The notes below the pieces were generated by a model, which was not told the DNA's origin, did no database searches, and was given only the letters and a program-made list of their open reading frames with translations. Positions 28,011-40,375 of a stretch of DNA of 64,000 nucleotides are shown piece after piece; within the stretch, counting starts at the first letter, position 1; the number at the start of each line of letters is the position of its first letter. A program made the position numbers and the translations under genes. The stretch is taken from NCBI RefSeq assembly GCF_026914265.1, contig NC_069135.1, positions 31,149,435 to 31,213,434 of the forward strand. Reading direction: 5' to 3'. Source of the DNA: Mya arenaria (lineage: Eukaryota > Mollusca > Bivalvia > Myida > Myidae).

Positions 28011-30830
28011 ACTGACAGTTTGTTTAAAATTTATAACATACCATTTTGGGGGGCACTATATATGGACCATGCTTAAAATTAAGATGGATCATAAATATAT
28101 TACTTCCATTTTTTTCCAAACGACTTTAAATTAGGATAATGAGAATGGTTTCATGTGTTCTGGATCAAATTGGTAGAAAAAACATCAGTGGGGACTCAGT
28201 TCGCTCAGCATTATGATGCAGCCCTGAAAGCACTTAATTATGTTAAGCAAAAAGCCAGTTGTTAACAACACATGAATTAACCTTAACCAGGGATGTTTAG
28301 TATGTGTTCTGCAGGTATGATAATTATACAAGCTGTGTGCCGCTTTGAAGCTGACACACTTCTTGACATTGCGGAGGCATTTGCTCACATCATCTGGGAC
28401 CTTTGTCGCTTTCCAACCTTTTTTCAGAAACCTTTCGCAGTATTAAATGGAGCTAAACTACGTGGGATTGGTGTGGTAGCCATGTCAGGTCAATTGGCTA
28501 AGTCTGTGACTTAATTGCCTAGGATTGGAGTGATGGCCATGTCTGGTTCATTGGCTTTTCTATCCTATTGAGGATGTTGACCTTGTCTGTAAGGTCCGCG
28601 TGCACATTTTTGTTCTCTTTTATTAGTGCTATTCCATTGTTGTCCTTTCCTAGGGAGTTCATTCATACCCACAAGCGTTTCTGTTTACCAGCCTTGTTGT
28701 TATAAGTTATAACGTATGTTATCAAAACCAATGATAGTTTCATTGTAGACTAGTTGGAGGCTCTCTCAGGTTTGGTGTCCTGGCTTTTATCTTCCTGTAT
28801 ATGGCGATATCCTGTGTTATCTTCTTTGCCTTCTGCCATATTAATACAATGTAGTGTGTTTCAACACAGTGATCCATCCGTTTAAGACAAGATTCTTGCT
28901 GATCCATGACTTTGTTTTCTATGCTGAGTTTTTTCCGAGGGATATGCTGTGCTGGTCGTTTTCTGAGGGAAGCTGGCGAAGAGTATTTTTAAAGTTGGTT
29001 ATGTCTGAAGTGGAAATCTGGTGTCGTAGGTCTTGGCGTAATCCAGCCCATTTGTACGGGAAAACATTCTGTTTGGTGAAAGGTTTGGTAAGATGTCACA
29101 GATATACGATTCAATGAAAATTGCTGAGGAGAGCCTTAATTATTCCATCGTTATGCACATGCCTCTGCTTAAAACTGTATATGAGTTGTACGTAGTTAGT
29201 TTGATCGACGCTTGTTTATACCCGAAGAGAGGCATATCTATGGCGTGTCCGCGTGTTTGTCCGTTACTAACGTGTTTCAGCTGCAACTTACCCAATTGCA
29301 TTCGAATTTAGATCAAACACTATAGAAATGTACAGCAGCATGGAAAGATGTGTCACACAAACTGTTCGTGCCGTCGACTCAAAAAGACAAGCTCACACAA
29401 GGTCAATTGGCTATCGCTCCAACAAGGTGTGACATTTTGGCGGTTTCACACTTTCTCGCGACTGTTTTTGTTCAATGTAATATTTTTAATGAGATTTCAA
29501 AAATATCCTTCATTGAATAACATAATTAAAACGGTCATTACCTAGGAAAGTCATGATATCTTAAAAAAAAATCCACCACTGTTTATTCCTATAACCGAAC
29601 GAACCATTAAAAGCTAACTCTCTCGACGTGAGCAATTTAGTCTTGCAATTTGCGCGGCTTGTTCAGCTAATGTTTAAGCAAACGTGGGGCAACGCAAAGA
29701 AGAAAATCGTTGAAGCGTCGTTGCTGAGTTGTTTGATTTTGCTACGTAAATTAGTTTGGTTGGTGGTCACCAATCTCCGGTGTCACCAACAACACACGAC
29801 CACATTCCCGCGTAGCATCGTGCCAACTGGAATGATTAATATAATGTATTATAATCTCGGCGACTTAAATTAATTCAAAGTTTTAAACTAAACTAAGCGT
29901 GCACAATTAGTAACGTAAGCTTTATATAAACTCGGATTCTTGGAAGAATAATTGCAATGCCAACATCCCTTATACTTTGTAACGAGTTCCAAAACTCGAC
30001 TTGAATAGTTCTTTGGCCATGCAACAATTATAGAAAGAAGGAAAACAGCGAATGTTAATTGGTTTGCGGTAATCAGTTAGAATTACATTCAAGATTAGAC
30101 AAACATTCAGAAACAGCGAATCGTTCGGAAACAAATCAGAGATTATGTGGGATTTATTTTCGCAGCAAGATTCAAAGAACACAGTATGTTAAAATGGAAT
30201 GTTTATGGAAATGGAAAAAAACAAAAACAAATAAACCACCGATGACTAAATGGATTGTGTATCAATAAAAGTTCAACAATCGGTACGTTTTAGATGCGTA
30301 TAGATTCAATATTCAAGATTCACCATATGTGTTAAGCATCTAGTACCATGCTTACTTAAATCAAGCACATTTTAGGTTTAAACGCAACATGCTTGGGATT
30401 TTGTCTACGTAGGAGTTCTGTTATAATCAAGTCGTTTGTACTTGGATCTCCCCGGGAAATATATGCGAAGTGGTTTACTGGTAATTACCGACTTCATCAA
30501 TTTCTCAGAATCAATACAACCACAGGTTATGAATGTTTCCGGGATTGTTCTACAGTTGTAACGAAATTACTATAGACTTAACCTAACACTGACTTGAGAA
30601 GATACTTCTTTCGTGTTAAGGCATCACATCACGCGGCAGACGTATATATTATATATATTATTAATTTATGATTGGCGTATATAAATATTGATAAAAAAAA
30701 ATCCATATTGCATCAGGACAAACGTGGAGCTCTACCAAGTATAATGCTTATTATTCAGGCATACAGTTTCAACTTCTTTTTGCAGGGATTTGTTTAGAGG
30801 CGAGCGCTAACCAGAACGTAAAGAAACAGG
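28011..30830. other. Intergenic; no gene recognised
   Basis: Many short frames on both strands but no domain or consistent splice structure. The text around 28455-28560 holds an imperfect duplication (TTGGTGTGGTAGCCATGTC / TTGGAGTGATGGCCATGTC). 29790-29830 is somewhat GC-richer but not open for any length. Confidence 0.35.
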
Positions 30831-32615
30831 ATGACGTTTGACGAAAGTAAGTGATACTTCACTTGATTGGTTTTCATGTATAGTAGCAGTGTTCACGTGT
30901 GTTGATGTAAAATGAAACGTTTTAAAATGCTAAGTAATTTGCATACACAATAATTTTTACGAACAGCGGATACAATCATGTTGAGTTTAAGTTGCAAGTT
31001 TAATCTGTGTAATTGGTTATTTATATTCATTCCCTGCCTGGAGACTTTGTAATGGATTGTATTCATCCGTGCCTTATTTTAGATTTCTTATTTAATATGT
31101 TATATCATAGAAATTACACACTTACTCACACAGTAGTATTCCACGGGAAGTAATGTTTATGTTACACCTTTATCCGCAAATCACTTTTCAATGTTATTGC
31201 GGTGTTCTCTCTAAACACGTATCTTCTGGATCTGATGATAAATGTATAAGTGACATTGTGACAACTTCTCTCGAAATGTTCAAAAAGTGTTTGTGGTATA
31301 GCCTTGGTATGGTGTTCTCAGGCGGCGTGAACAATTAACCATGGCCATGACACAAGTCAGGATATTCCCTCATGAAACTAAGTTATCAGTGACTATATAA
31401 TATTATACGAGTATTCAGCTTTATGCTGTTAAACTGTTCGAGTAATGGCCCTTGGTCGAATAAAAAAGTACGTTCCCGTGCTCTTATCAAAGTTCAATAT
31501 TTTTGGGTCATAGGGATGACTTTACCCGGTGGCGCCCCGTCCGTGTTGTCGTCGATGTCGTCGGCGTCACACTCGCTTCCGATCAGAAACTTGAAAATAT
31601 TTGGACACGTCGAGTTTTCAATCTTGTTATGTACATTGGTCACGGTCAGTACATGACCATGTTGATTTCTGGGTCAATATCTCAAAGGTCAAGGAGATGG
31701 TGACCTTTCCTAGAAAAAAATGGGCGCGTTCGTTTCAGATCGGTAACTTGTATACGACTTGGAGTAGAGTCTTCAAACTTGGTATGCTCATTGGTCACGG
31801 CCAGTAGATGAACCCTATTTCGGCCAGTAGGTCAATGGTCAAGATCAAGGTGACCTTTACTAGAAAAATGATAAGCTCTCCGGGCATCGAGGAATTATTA
31901 CTGTTTAATTAGTTAATAACTATTTATTTAAATGATAAACTATTTAGTGAGACGTTGTTACTTCAAGACAAACCACTTGAAGTGCCAAGCTGAAACAGTA
32001 TCAAATTGATACAACAGTTTTCACGGGATGTATCAGAATATTAATAAACAAGTGTTTTTTTTACGTGTGGATCATGTATGTACACGTGCGTGTTGGCAAA
32101 TGTTTGGTCAAATCTTCGCGACAGTGAATATTTCGTTATTTTTTTCAGATATGAACAAATTTACCCACGAAGTTGAAGAGGCGTTCCATGACGTTGAAGA
32201 GGTTTTCCGAGATGTCAAAGATCACATGATACTGTCGGTAAGAAACCATAGCTACATGATAGCCTTGTTTCTTATGAGTCTGACGTCAGCAATTCTTGTG
32301 TTCGGGACTATTTATGTGTGGTGTTTTCACCGAGGACACCCGTATCGAGAGGATTACCAGCATATAGAGGAAAAAAACGAAACAGAGGCAGCTGATGAAT
32401 CAGCTAATGATCAAAGGCAACAAAAGAAGAAAGCGACAAGTGCTATTCCTAGAGCAAGCCCTGCAAGTGACGTCACTGCTAATAATGACGTCAGTGATCA
32501 AGATGGCAAAGTTCGGAAAAGAGTTCCATCTACTTCTGGATCTAGTATGAACAATAATGACAGCCCTGTAAAGTCTAAAATACCAGTACGAAGACAGACA
32601 AGTAAACAGTCTTGA
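30831..32615 (+). CDS. Small single-pass membrane protein, two exons, unknown function
   Basis: Exon 1 is 30831-30846 (ATGACGTTTGACGAAA, donor GTAAGT). Exon 2 is 32149-32615 after a TTTTTTTCAG acceptor. The join keeps frame (MTFDENMNKFTHEVEEAF), giving 160 residues. The start in CAGGATGA is the only ATG near the donor; starting at ATG 32151 would lose six residues only. A heptad-like acidic stretch (residues 8-30) precedes one membrane span of about 24 hydrophobic residues, about 43-66 (ALFLMSLTSAILVFGTIYVW). The tail is polar: an acidic EEKNETEAADE part, then KKKATS, and a basic Ser-rich end (SKIPVRRQTSKQS) with possible phosphosites. I do not recognise the family. Topology and function are open. 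AATAAA follows at about 32922. Confidence 0.65.
31480..31890 (+). repeat. Two-unit tandem-core repeat inside an intron
   Basis: Two units about 155 bp apart, anchored by ATTGGTCACGG at 31635 and 31790. Each ends in a GGTCAAGG / GGTGACCTTT / CTAGAAAAA sequence. It resembles the other tandem-core elements here in plan and in the GGTCAAGG word, but the core differs. It lies in the intron of the small membrane-protein gene. Confidence 0.6.
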
Positions 32616-34113
32616 TATGTATTTGAGTTTGTTATGAGAATTTAATGGTCTTCCGGTTTGATATTCAAGTTACTGCTTACATTTACATGTTTAGTTTTAA
32701 GCCCTCATTTTTTGAAGAAAAAAACCTAGGTTTTGATAGCGTCGGTGCCATTGTTGTAAACGTGCAAAAACCTTGACCTTGCATGTTGCCATAACTTTAA
32801 AACCGTTCCGGATATTCAAATGAAATAATGTACATTATATGTGCCTACATGTATATAGGCGCATATATCGTAAGTCCCATCTCTCTTGTTTTAATAATTG
32901 TCGACTTATTGGCCTTGTTCGACAATAAACAACAAACAATGGACGAGTGTTCGCTACGCGGCGCTCTTGTTTTTACATAATGTTGCTTTGTTTTGGCTTA
33001 AAATAGATTATGTATCATTGCAAGAGGTATTTAGAAAAAAAAATGAGATTTGCAAATGTTGGACAATGCTGGTATGATGTGTGATATAGACATTCCATTC
33101 ACTGTGATTTTCTTATTTAGACGGTACAGTATAACGTCACATGTGATCTGAACAATTATATCATTATGCATGGAGTTGAATTATACTTATGTTTTGGGTT
33201 TTTTTTACGAAACATTGAAGCTGCCCTTTCTTTCTCTTTGCAGAATTTAAACATATCACAGTAAATATGATTGAAACAACTTGGCAACAGCAAATTCATT
33301 CCTTTTTCTTTGAGATAAAATTACCTTGTCCCGAAATATCTCTAGTCTCTGGCATTTTCTGTAACTGATTAATTGAATGTGGTAGATAAAAACACCAAGT
33401 GATTTTGGTATTGATTGAGAAATTGTTTGTATGCACACATGTTCACTTTGGTGGACTCAGTCTTTATAGATACAGGCCAGAGACGGATTTATGATTTGGC
33501 GTTAGATGGGGCGATCTTTGAAATTACGCTCGCCGGCTTTCCAAAGAATATGAACAATCCACGGTTTTAATGAGTTCAAGTTGGGGCTTTAGGTCCCTAG
33601 GAAAGATTAAGCCATTTTTGTCCAAGTAAACATAAACATTTTAAGAGGCATTCCCCGTCTAATCCACAAGTGTATATTATTATGGTACAACGAAAATGTT
33701 TGTATAAACTCTGGCATAAGCTTTCTAAAATAATTGCGCTAGTTTGTATCATTAAAATAAAATGTTGAACTGTAAAACACCACCAATGTGTGGTAATGTA
33801 ATGTTTGTAATTTTTACTATCTCGAACTAATTTATCGAACTTTTTGATGCCTTTTAAGTTTCACTTGCTTGAAGAAAAAAGACATGTTTTTTACCAAGCG
33901 AAATACGGATTGTACTTAAACTCAATACTGAACGGTATTTTCTTGCTTAACATTTTACTAGCATGCTTGATGATACAAAGCCTTTGTTATGCATATTTGT
34001 TTTATTTACATCATTGATCAATTTTCATTTGTAAATGTTGAATGTTCGTATCAGTTTTGCTCAAACAAAGGATACCTCTAATTGTTTAATATTGTACAAA
34101 AAAAGAAATAGAT
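32616..34113. other. 3' flank and intergenic DNA
   Basis: Holds the 3' UTR of the small membrane-protein gene. A repeat right end, GGCGCTCTTGTTTTT, near 32960-32974 resembles those at 52290 and 54083. No coding frame is supported. Confidence 0.4.
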
Positions 34114-34295
34114 GCATTTACTTTAGTCTGGATTAACTGCCCAAATAGCATGCATTTACTTTAGTCTGGATTAACTGCCCAAATAGCATGCATTTACTTT
34201 AGTCTGGATTAACTGCCCAAATAGCATGCATTTACTTTAGTCTGGATTAACTGCCCAAATAGCATGCATTTACTTTAGTCTGGATTAACTGCACC
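34114..34295. repeat. 38 bp minisatellite, nearly five units
   Basis: Units start at 34114, 34152, 34190, 34228 and 34266 with GCATTTACTTTAGTCTGG and are identical apart from the truncated last one, which implies recent expansion. Confidence 0.95.
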
Positions 34296-34568
34296 TAACC
34301 ATTGGTTTACAGTAAACAAGGAACCAGACAAACCTCTGCAAATCTGTTAATATTTTTGTCATTGTGGTAAACTACATACAGATCTGAATGTAGGTTGAAA
34401 TCTCAGAAATATTCTTTAACACCCAACAATTTGGTGTTATTTTTAGCAATTATCTGTCCAGAATTTGTTAATTGATAGCAATAAAATGAATGACTTACTT
34501 TGTACCATTAAACATATCAATTAGCTGGACTGTGTTTCCAAAGAGTCAAGGGTCGTAGCCATGGTGTC

Positions 34569-34648
34569 GTCGGCGTGAGTTATGGTCGGTCGGCGTGAGT
34601 TATGGTCGGTCGGCGTGAGTTATGGTCGGTCGGCGTGAGTTATGGTCG
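34569..34648. repeat. 20 bp tandem repeat, four units
   Basis: Four copies of GTCGGCGTGAGTTATGGTCG end to end with no difference. Confidence 0.95.
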
Positions 34649-36013
34649 TTGTAAGTGAGCTGCAAAAACTTGGCCGTTAAACAATTGCAATGACTTTCAA
34701 AATATGTGCTTGTTTGAGAAAACCGGGTAGGCGTTGGCACTTTTTGCTTAGTTTTATGTAAGTAACACATCACTAACTAACTCGTTATGAATCTTTGTTT
34801 ATGTATAAATGTGATCTCGTTATGTTTTTGATTGGTTTTTATTCAGGTTGAAACACACTCCATATATACACCTTGCAACACATAGTAGAGTATATGTTAG
34901 CATTGTTTTGCTTTAAAGAATACATCACAGGATCATATCCCAACATGCTAAGACAGGATAGTTAATTGGCTACACAATAATTAATGTATCATGGGACTAA
35001 GAACTTAGAAACTATAGTTGGTGAATTGACTAAAGTGAGGTTAAGTGTGAAATGACCTGGGAAAGCCGATGAAATCCCTGGGGCTTTCCAAGCATCATTT
35101 ATGTGTCTATCAACCTGAACCACGTCTTCCATATTTGTTGTGTTCAATTTATTTATTGTTAGCTTTTACTTGTTATATAGGTTAACTTGTTTATTCATAT
35201 ATTCTGAGGAATGTGTTTTATTATATTAATGGACCTTGTGAATTATAAAAAAAAAATGTTTGAATAAATAATAAATGTACACAATGCTTAGAGGTTTCAC
35301 CCGCGCCCATCATTGGAAGCCCTTTAACTGGAAAAAAGTATTTTCTGGGTTTCTTAATAAACTTATCATAATCATTCAAATCCATTACATTTATTTCATT
35401 AATACGGAGACTGGTTATGTCCATTTCCTGCAATTTTTATTACCTCTTTTGGTATGATTTTTACAAAAATATTAATTTATTGAAATATTCATATAATCGA
35501 ACTAGGGTAGTCACATGCATCTCAGCATTTACTTAGATTAATGTGTTGGAGTTTATGTACAACTTATATCACAGATTTTATAGTATTACAGCAATGTTCA
35601 CCAATTGGTATTTTGACAATATTTGGCCGGTGTTTTAAAAGAGCCTCCTCTCACAGCTCTCTCAACATATTGATCATGATTTATTATACATTTTAATACG
35701 CAAAAAACATTGATTTTGATTTTAAATGAATTTGAATGGATTGATGGTAACATGCTTCTGTATATTTGAAAGAATACTTTTATAATGTGCGCATGTGTTT
35801 TGTATGCACGTTTGAGATTATACTCTTCTTACAATTATCATAATTGATTGAATGTGTGCTATGTTATCATAATCAGTTAACTGTTAAGTTTATCCGAAAA
35901 CCCATTCTAAATGCTTGTGTCTCGTAACAATATATTATTTTCCTATATATTTGTAATAAATCATAAAATCAAGTTGTTTGCATATACTTGACAACCTGTG
36001 TCGTCTCTAAATG
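34649..36013. other. Intergenic, nothing recognised
   Basis: AT-rich; only short frames on either strand (35221-35457) without domains. Confidence 0.4.
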
Positions 36014-36460
36014 TTAAAGGGACTCGCTCATGTTTTGTAAAATGCACTTTTTATATGACGAAATCAAGTGTGGCAAATTATCAGGAGTGTTAAAACTAAG
36101 ATCCTGTCGACTGGAAACGTTCAACAAATGTTGATATATGCTCAAATATTGTCTTTGAAGTCAACGTTTTTGAATAGCTTTAGTAACGCTTTTCGACTTA
36201 AAGGCTTAAGTTTAAATTATCCCTCAGCTCATGTAAGAGTCCATTAGGGCGAGCGGTTTTGTTGCCAGACTTCTAATTTTGTCTTGGCTGTACCGGCGTG
36301 GGTTCACTCCCCACTTCAACCAGGTTTTTACACTTTAATTGCATTGTTTGTGAAATTTAGGTATCAATGAGTAACATTTGATATTATAATTTCGTGTTTT
36401 CAGATGCATTACCGTGAAACAAAATAATGTTGGTCAGAAAACATAAGCGAGTCGCTTTAA
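36014..36460 (+). mobile_element. TTAAAGGGAC-ended element with pol III boxes
   Basis: The left end, TTAAAGGGACTCGCTCATG, is mirrored by the right end CATAAGCGAGTCGCTTTAA. Inside, about 36238-36325, a tRNA-like stretch has an A-box-like GGGCGAGCGGTT and a B-box-like GGGTTCACTCCCC about 50 bp apart. It looks like a SINE-type or composite element bounded by TTAA. Related single ends occur at 40784, 56618, 60725 and 61785. Confidence 0.65.
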
Positions 36461-37569
36461 GATAAGAGCTTAATAACTTAAATGTTAGTACATCAAACAT
36501 AGTTTCGTTTTTTACCTCCATTTTATACATGAAATTAAAGACCGTGAAGGAATAAGTTGGCGTTTAATAGTACAACGTATTGAACGCATGTAACACGGGG
36601 CCAGAACTAGGTCAATACTTCTTACCTGTCGTATACCTGTAGATCAAGAATTAACCACTGGGATTCAATTCTTACTTTCTAATTTACAAATTTGAACTTT
36701 TAGATACTTTAAATGTTTAAACATGGGGTGATTATGATATTTAGCTAATTATTTTCTTACGGGAATGATATGAGAGATGCTTGTTATCAAAAGAATTTGA
36801 CAAAAAAAGTAAATACACGGATTTAACTTTTATTGACAATTCTGTATACATTATATAGACATATGCTACGCAAACTCAGCAATCAAAATGTAATTTAATA
36901 TACTTTAGATGCCATCTTATCAACGAGTGCACGACAAAATATTCGAAGATCAAAAAGCTCAGATAAAAATTGAGCGAGTGCCACAAATGAAATAGGAAGT
37001 TTGACTTTCTAAATCAAATAAACTTTGCCTAAAATGGCTATGAAAGCTCATAGTTTCTAGAAATATATTATAACTTCTCAGAAATATTATCTTGAAATGA
37101 TCGTACTGTGCCATCGTTAATGAGATTGCCCCCAATATTGGTACATGTAGTATGAACTCGATTGCTTATCTTTATAATCGGTCATTCATGAGTTCAAACA
37201 AATCACCTCTTGACCAGTTCAACGGTCTTTTAATCTACTCATGCATTATACAATCAATTCATATATGATATAATCAATTGCGTCATATGAAAAAAAGATA
37301 TTGTTTAAAAAGCCATACAATACTAGCCTATAAATGAATAGATTGTATTACTTATTATTTTAATTTTACTTGAAGCAAACATGTTATCATATCCATATCA
37401 AACACAATACTATATTACAGCTTACACATTCAGTAACCCTTTTCCTAAATTCATCTACTAGTATACAAAACAAAACTATATATAACACTGTATTGTTGAA
37501 CGCTAAGATAGAAAAACACAATGTGCGATAATAGTATATGAACTTGGCACAACCACCTGTCAGAGATGC
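36461..37569. other. Intergenic, downstream of the TRIM gene
   Basis: AT-rich sequence. It should contain the 3' UTR of the minus-strand TRIM gene. I see no other feature. Confidence 0.4.
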
Positions 37570-39591
37570 TCAAAACAAAGAGTAAACTTGTACAGTGCTT
37601 TTGTAGGAACCATCGCTCGTCACAAGAAAACGTTCGCCGTATGGATCGAATGCAATCGCTCGTGGGTGGGGCAATCCATCGCAGAGAAGGCGAATCCTTT
37701 GACCGTCACATGACATTTGATGTATATCACATGATCCATTCCCACAGACATAAACGCATCCATGATTGTCAGCAGCGATTCCAACGGGAAGTTGCAGATA
37801 TGACTCACTATGCTTGAACCGAAAGTCTCCGCCCATTGTTATTCCAATAACCGTGTTGTTGCAATCGTCAGAGACGTAAACATCAGCGTTAAACGGATTC
37901 GTAGCAACGTAACTTGGTCTGGAAATAAGACTTTTCCCGTCCTCACCAATAGAGATGTTACGAACCTCTTCACCACTTAGAGTTATCACCTTCACGACTG
38001 CCATACCATCACCTGGAGTGTCACATGCCACGACGAGATCTTTCTCATAATAGGAATACGCAATGCCATAGCATTTGCCAGAGGTTGTGAATTGATCGAC
38101 CGGTGTAATGCAGTCATTAAGCCCGGATACCATGAGAATTTTCTTATCTTCTGGTAGTGTAACAGCTGCCATTCCACCAGGGATGCACGCAATGTCCCAT
38201 GGAGATGAGCTCATCTCCAGCTCACAAAGTAGGTATCCATCTGGTGTAAAGAGCTTTAACTTCTCATTAGCATTGTCTACAAGCAAGATTCTGTCGTCCG
38301 GAAGAAATGTTCCACCTGTGACTTCCGCACAACGTTCGTCCATTGCCGAAGTAGCGTCAAAACGTTCAATGATCTTAGCATGTTTCTTAACAAAGGGTGA
38401 CACAGTAGTTGGTGTTCTGTTGATCTTCACTGAACCTATTTCGTCAAGTGCTAGCAGAACATGCTCTATTTCATAGTTGACTTCAAACTCATAGTCGATA
38501 TCAAATATATCAGTTGTCTCTTTTTCAATGACTTCTTCATACTTGTGAAGTTCCTTTTCCATCGTGTGAGCAACAACAAACAGTTCATTATCTGTTCCAT
38601 GTTCAATTGCTGCTCTAAGAACTCCCATGGAACTGTCTACAGCTTTCTGTAGAAAATGGCATCTGCCTATTTGGTCCGCTAGATCAAGTGTAACTTTCTT
38701 GTGAGTTGTTTCAAAGTCTTCTTTAAATATTTTCTCCAGCTCATCCAAGACCTTATTGATTTCGTTTCTTACTTTCTGAATGTTGTTTTGAAAGACGTCT
38801 TTGGTTGATTCCAATTTGTCAATAGTTCTTGTCCTATCCAGTATAATGCACTCGCTTTCTTCGTTGCATTCCTTTAATTTGTCAAGTAGTTTATGTGCTT
38901 CTGACGAATTCTTGATTTCTCCCGCGACTTTCTCTATGTCGATGAGATTTTCACAGTCTCTATGCTCTTCTTTAGCACAATCGTCACATGCAACCTTGTT
39001 ATGGTCCACACAATACAAATTAATTAGTTTACCCCCATGAGGATGACAAGTAGAAACCTCTTCATGACGCATCGGACCTTTCTGATTTTTTAGCTCAACA
39101 ATTTGAACAACAGCATGCGTATCGGTGGCTCTTAACACTCTATGATGAGCGGAACAGGACTTGCACAGTGCTTCAGCGCATTCTAAGCACCAATGGTCCG
39201 CTGGCTCTGGCTCGCCGATTTTCTGACATGGTGAGCATACATTATCATCCGTGGGGATGTTGTCGTATCCCAGAATACTCAATGTCAGTTGGTTCATGGG
39301 AAACATGGCCGCCCACTGTTGTGGGACACTTCCCTTGAGCTGATCCACCCTCATTTGCACGTGCTTGCGGCAAACCGGACACGGAAAACCGTCTCCCGTC
39401 CATACGTAAGGCTTGTTGTCAAATATTGATGCTGGTAGCTTGTTGTTAAGTTTCGTACAGATGTCAGCTATCTTGACTATATATCCTTCCAAGCAGCGCT
39501 CGCAGAACGTATGGAGACAAGGTAGATATTTCGGTTTCTTGTATGTCTCCTTGCACAGAACACACGTTACCATCGCAAGCTTTGAAGGCAT
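37570..39591 (-). CDS. TRIM protein: RING, two B-boxes, coiled coil, NHL-like propeller
   Basis: Intronless, 673 residues from MPSKLAMVTCVLC. The upstream frame extends 12 more codons but lacks an ATG. The RING has C10, C13, C25, H27, C30, C33, C71 and C74, with a 37-residue stretch between the third and fourth pairs. B-box1 is about 119-162 (CSPCQ...CLEC...CKSC). B-box2 is about 182-222 (CHPHG...CVDH...CDDC). A coiled coil follows at about 225-360. The C-terminal 240 residues hold repeats such as GGTFLPDDRILLVDNANEKL, PVGIAADNHGCVYVCGNGS and HPRAIAFDPYGERFLVTSDG, typical of NHL propellers. The order matches TRIM2/3/56/71-type E3 ubiquitin ligases; ligase activity is expected from the complete RING. 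Substrate is unknown. It is diverged from the B-box gene at 1-1697 and is not a recent copy of it. Confidence 0.92.
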   Translation of the reverse strand: MPSKLAMVTCVLCKETYKKPKYLPCLHTFCERCLEGYIVKIADICTKLNNKLPASIFDNKPYVWTGDGFPCPVCRKHVQMRVDQLKGSVPQQWAAMFPMNQLTLSILGYDNIPTDDNVCSPCQKIGEPEPADHWCLECAEALCKSCSAHHRVLRATDTHAVVQIVELKNQKGPMRHEEVSTCHPHGGKLINLYCVDHNKVACDDCAKEEHRDCENLIDIEKVAGEIKNSSEAHKLLDKLKECNEESECIILDRTRTIDKLESTKDVFQNNIQKVRNEINKVLDELEKIFKEDFETTHKKVTLDLADQIGRCHFLQKAVDSSMGVLRAAIEHGTDNELFVVAHTMEKELHKYEEVIEKETTDIFDIDYEFEVNYEIEHVLLALDEIGSVKINRTPTTVSPFVKKHAKIIERFDATSAMDERCAEVTGGTFLPDDRILLVDNANEKLKLFTPDGYLLCELEMSSSPWDIACIPGGMAAVTLPEDKKILMVSGLNDCITPVDQFTTSGKCYGIAYSYYEKDLVVACDTPGDGMAVVKVITLSGEEVRNISIGEDGKSLISRPSYVATNPFNADVYVSDDCNNTVIGITMGGDFRFKHSESYLQLPVGIAADNHGCVYVCGNGSCDIHQMSCDGQRIRLLCDGLPHPRAIAFDPYGERFLVTSDGSYKSTVQVYSLF

Positions 39592-40298
39592 TTTTCTCTT
39601 CACTTCTTTTCTTAATTTACTTTGCAAAACGTAAACTCTGTAGCATCATTCACACATCCGTAGCTCTTCGTCAATGATTTATCTTTACACGATACAACTG
39701 TATTTGAGTAACAATCCAATAATTGCTTTAATATTTAATGAGTTTTATATCGTTTTCGTTGCTGTTCGAGAGTGAAAGAGAATTGATAAGCACGTTGTCA
39801 GCAATATCGTTCCACAATATTCCATAGGCGATTATCAACTGATCTGCCTACAATACGTTTTGTAATATTAGAGGATCAGATTGAAAGCGTTTAAAGTATA
39901 GTTCAGTGTCACGCTTAATCGAAATATTGAATTGTAGTGGAAATCTCGCACAGAATTAACACTAGTAAAATTTAAATCAATTTGCACTCATTCAAAGACC
40001 GGATAACGTTTACATTTAAAGTAAAATATACGATGTAGAGTACGAAACTTTGGCTTATTTATTTACCTCGTATGTGACAACCGAAAAATACATGGAAGTC
40101 AACAGTAGAATATTTGAACAGCATATTGATCAAAAGTATCTTATCTTTTGGGTTGATTTTAAATCGAAAGAATTAATAGAAATAATTCAAATTGATGTCA
40201 ATTTTTGTCGATTCTTTCCAAAATAAATAAACATTTAGGGTCTCTGCCAGAATTTATTGTATAAGTGTTATCTTAATGTCACGCTTGGAATGTTTGAT
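39592..40298. other. Upstream region of the TRIM gene
   Basis: AT-rich. It should include the 5' UTR and promoter of the minus-strand TRIM gene, but I see no clear motif. No other gene. Confidence 0.35.
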
Positions 40299-40300
40299 AT

Positions 40301-40375
<75 letters not shown>

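Noticed and set aside
28293-29117. Possible exons of a gene between 28.3 and 29.1 kb
   Set aside because: Short frames with no consistent splice partners or recognisable protein motif.
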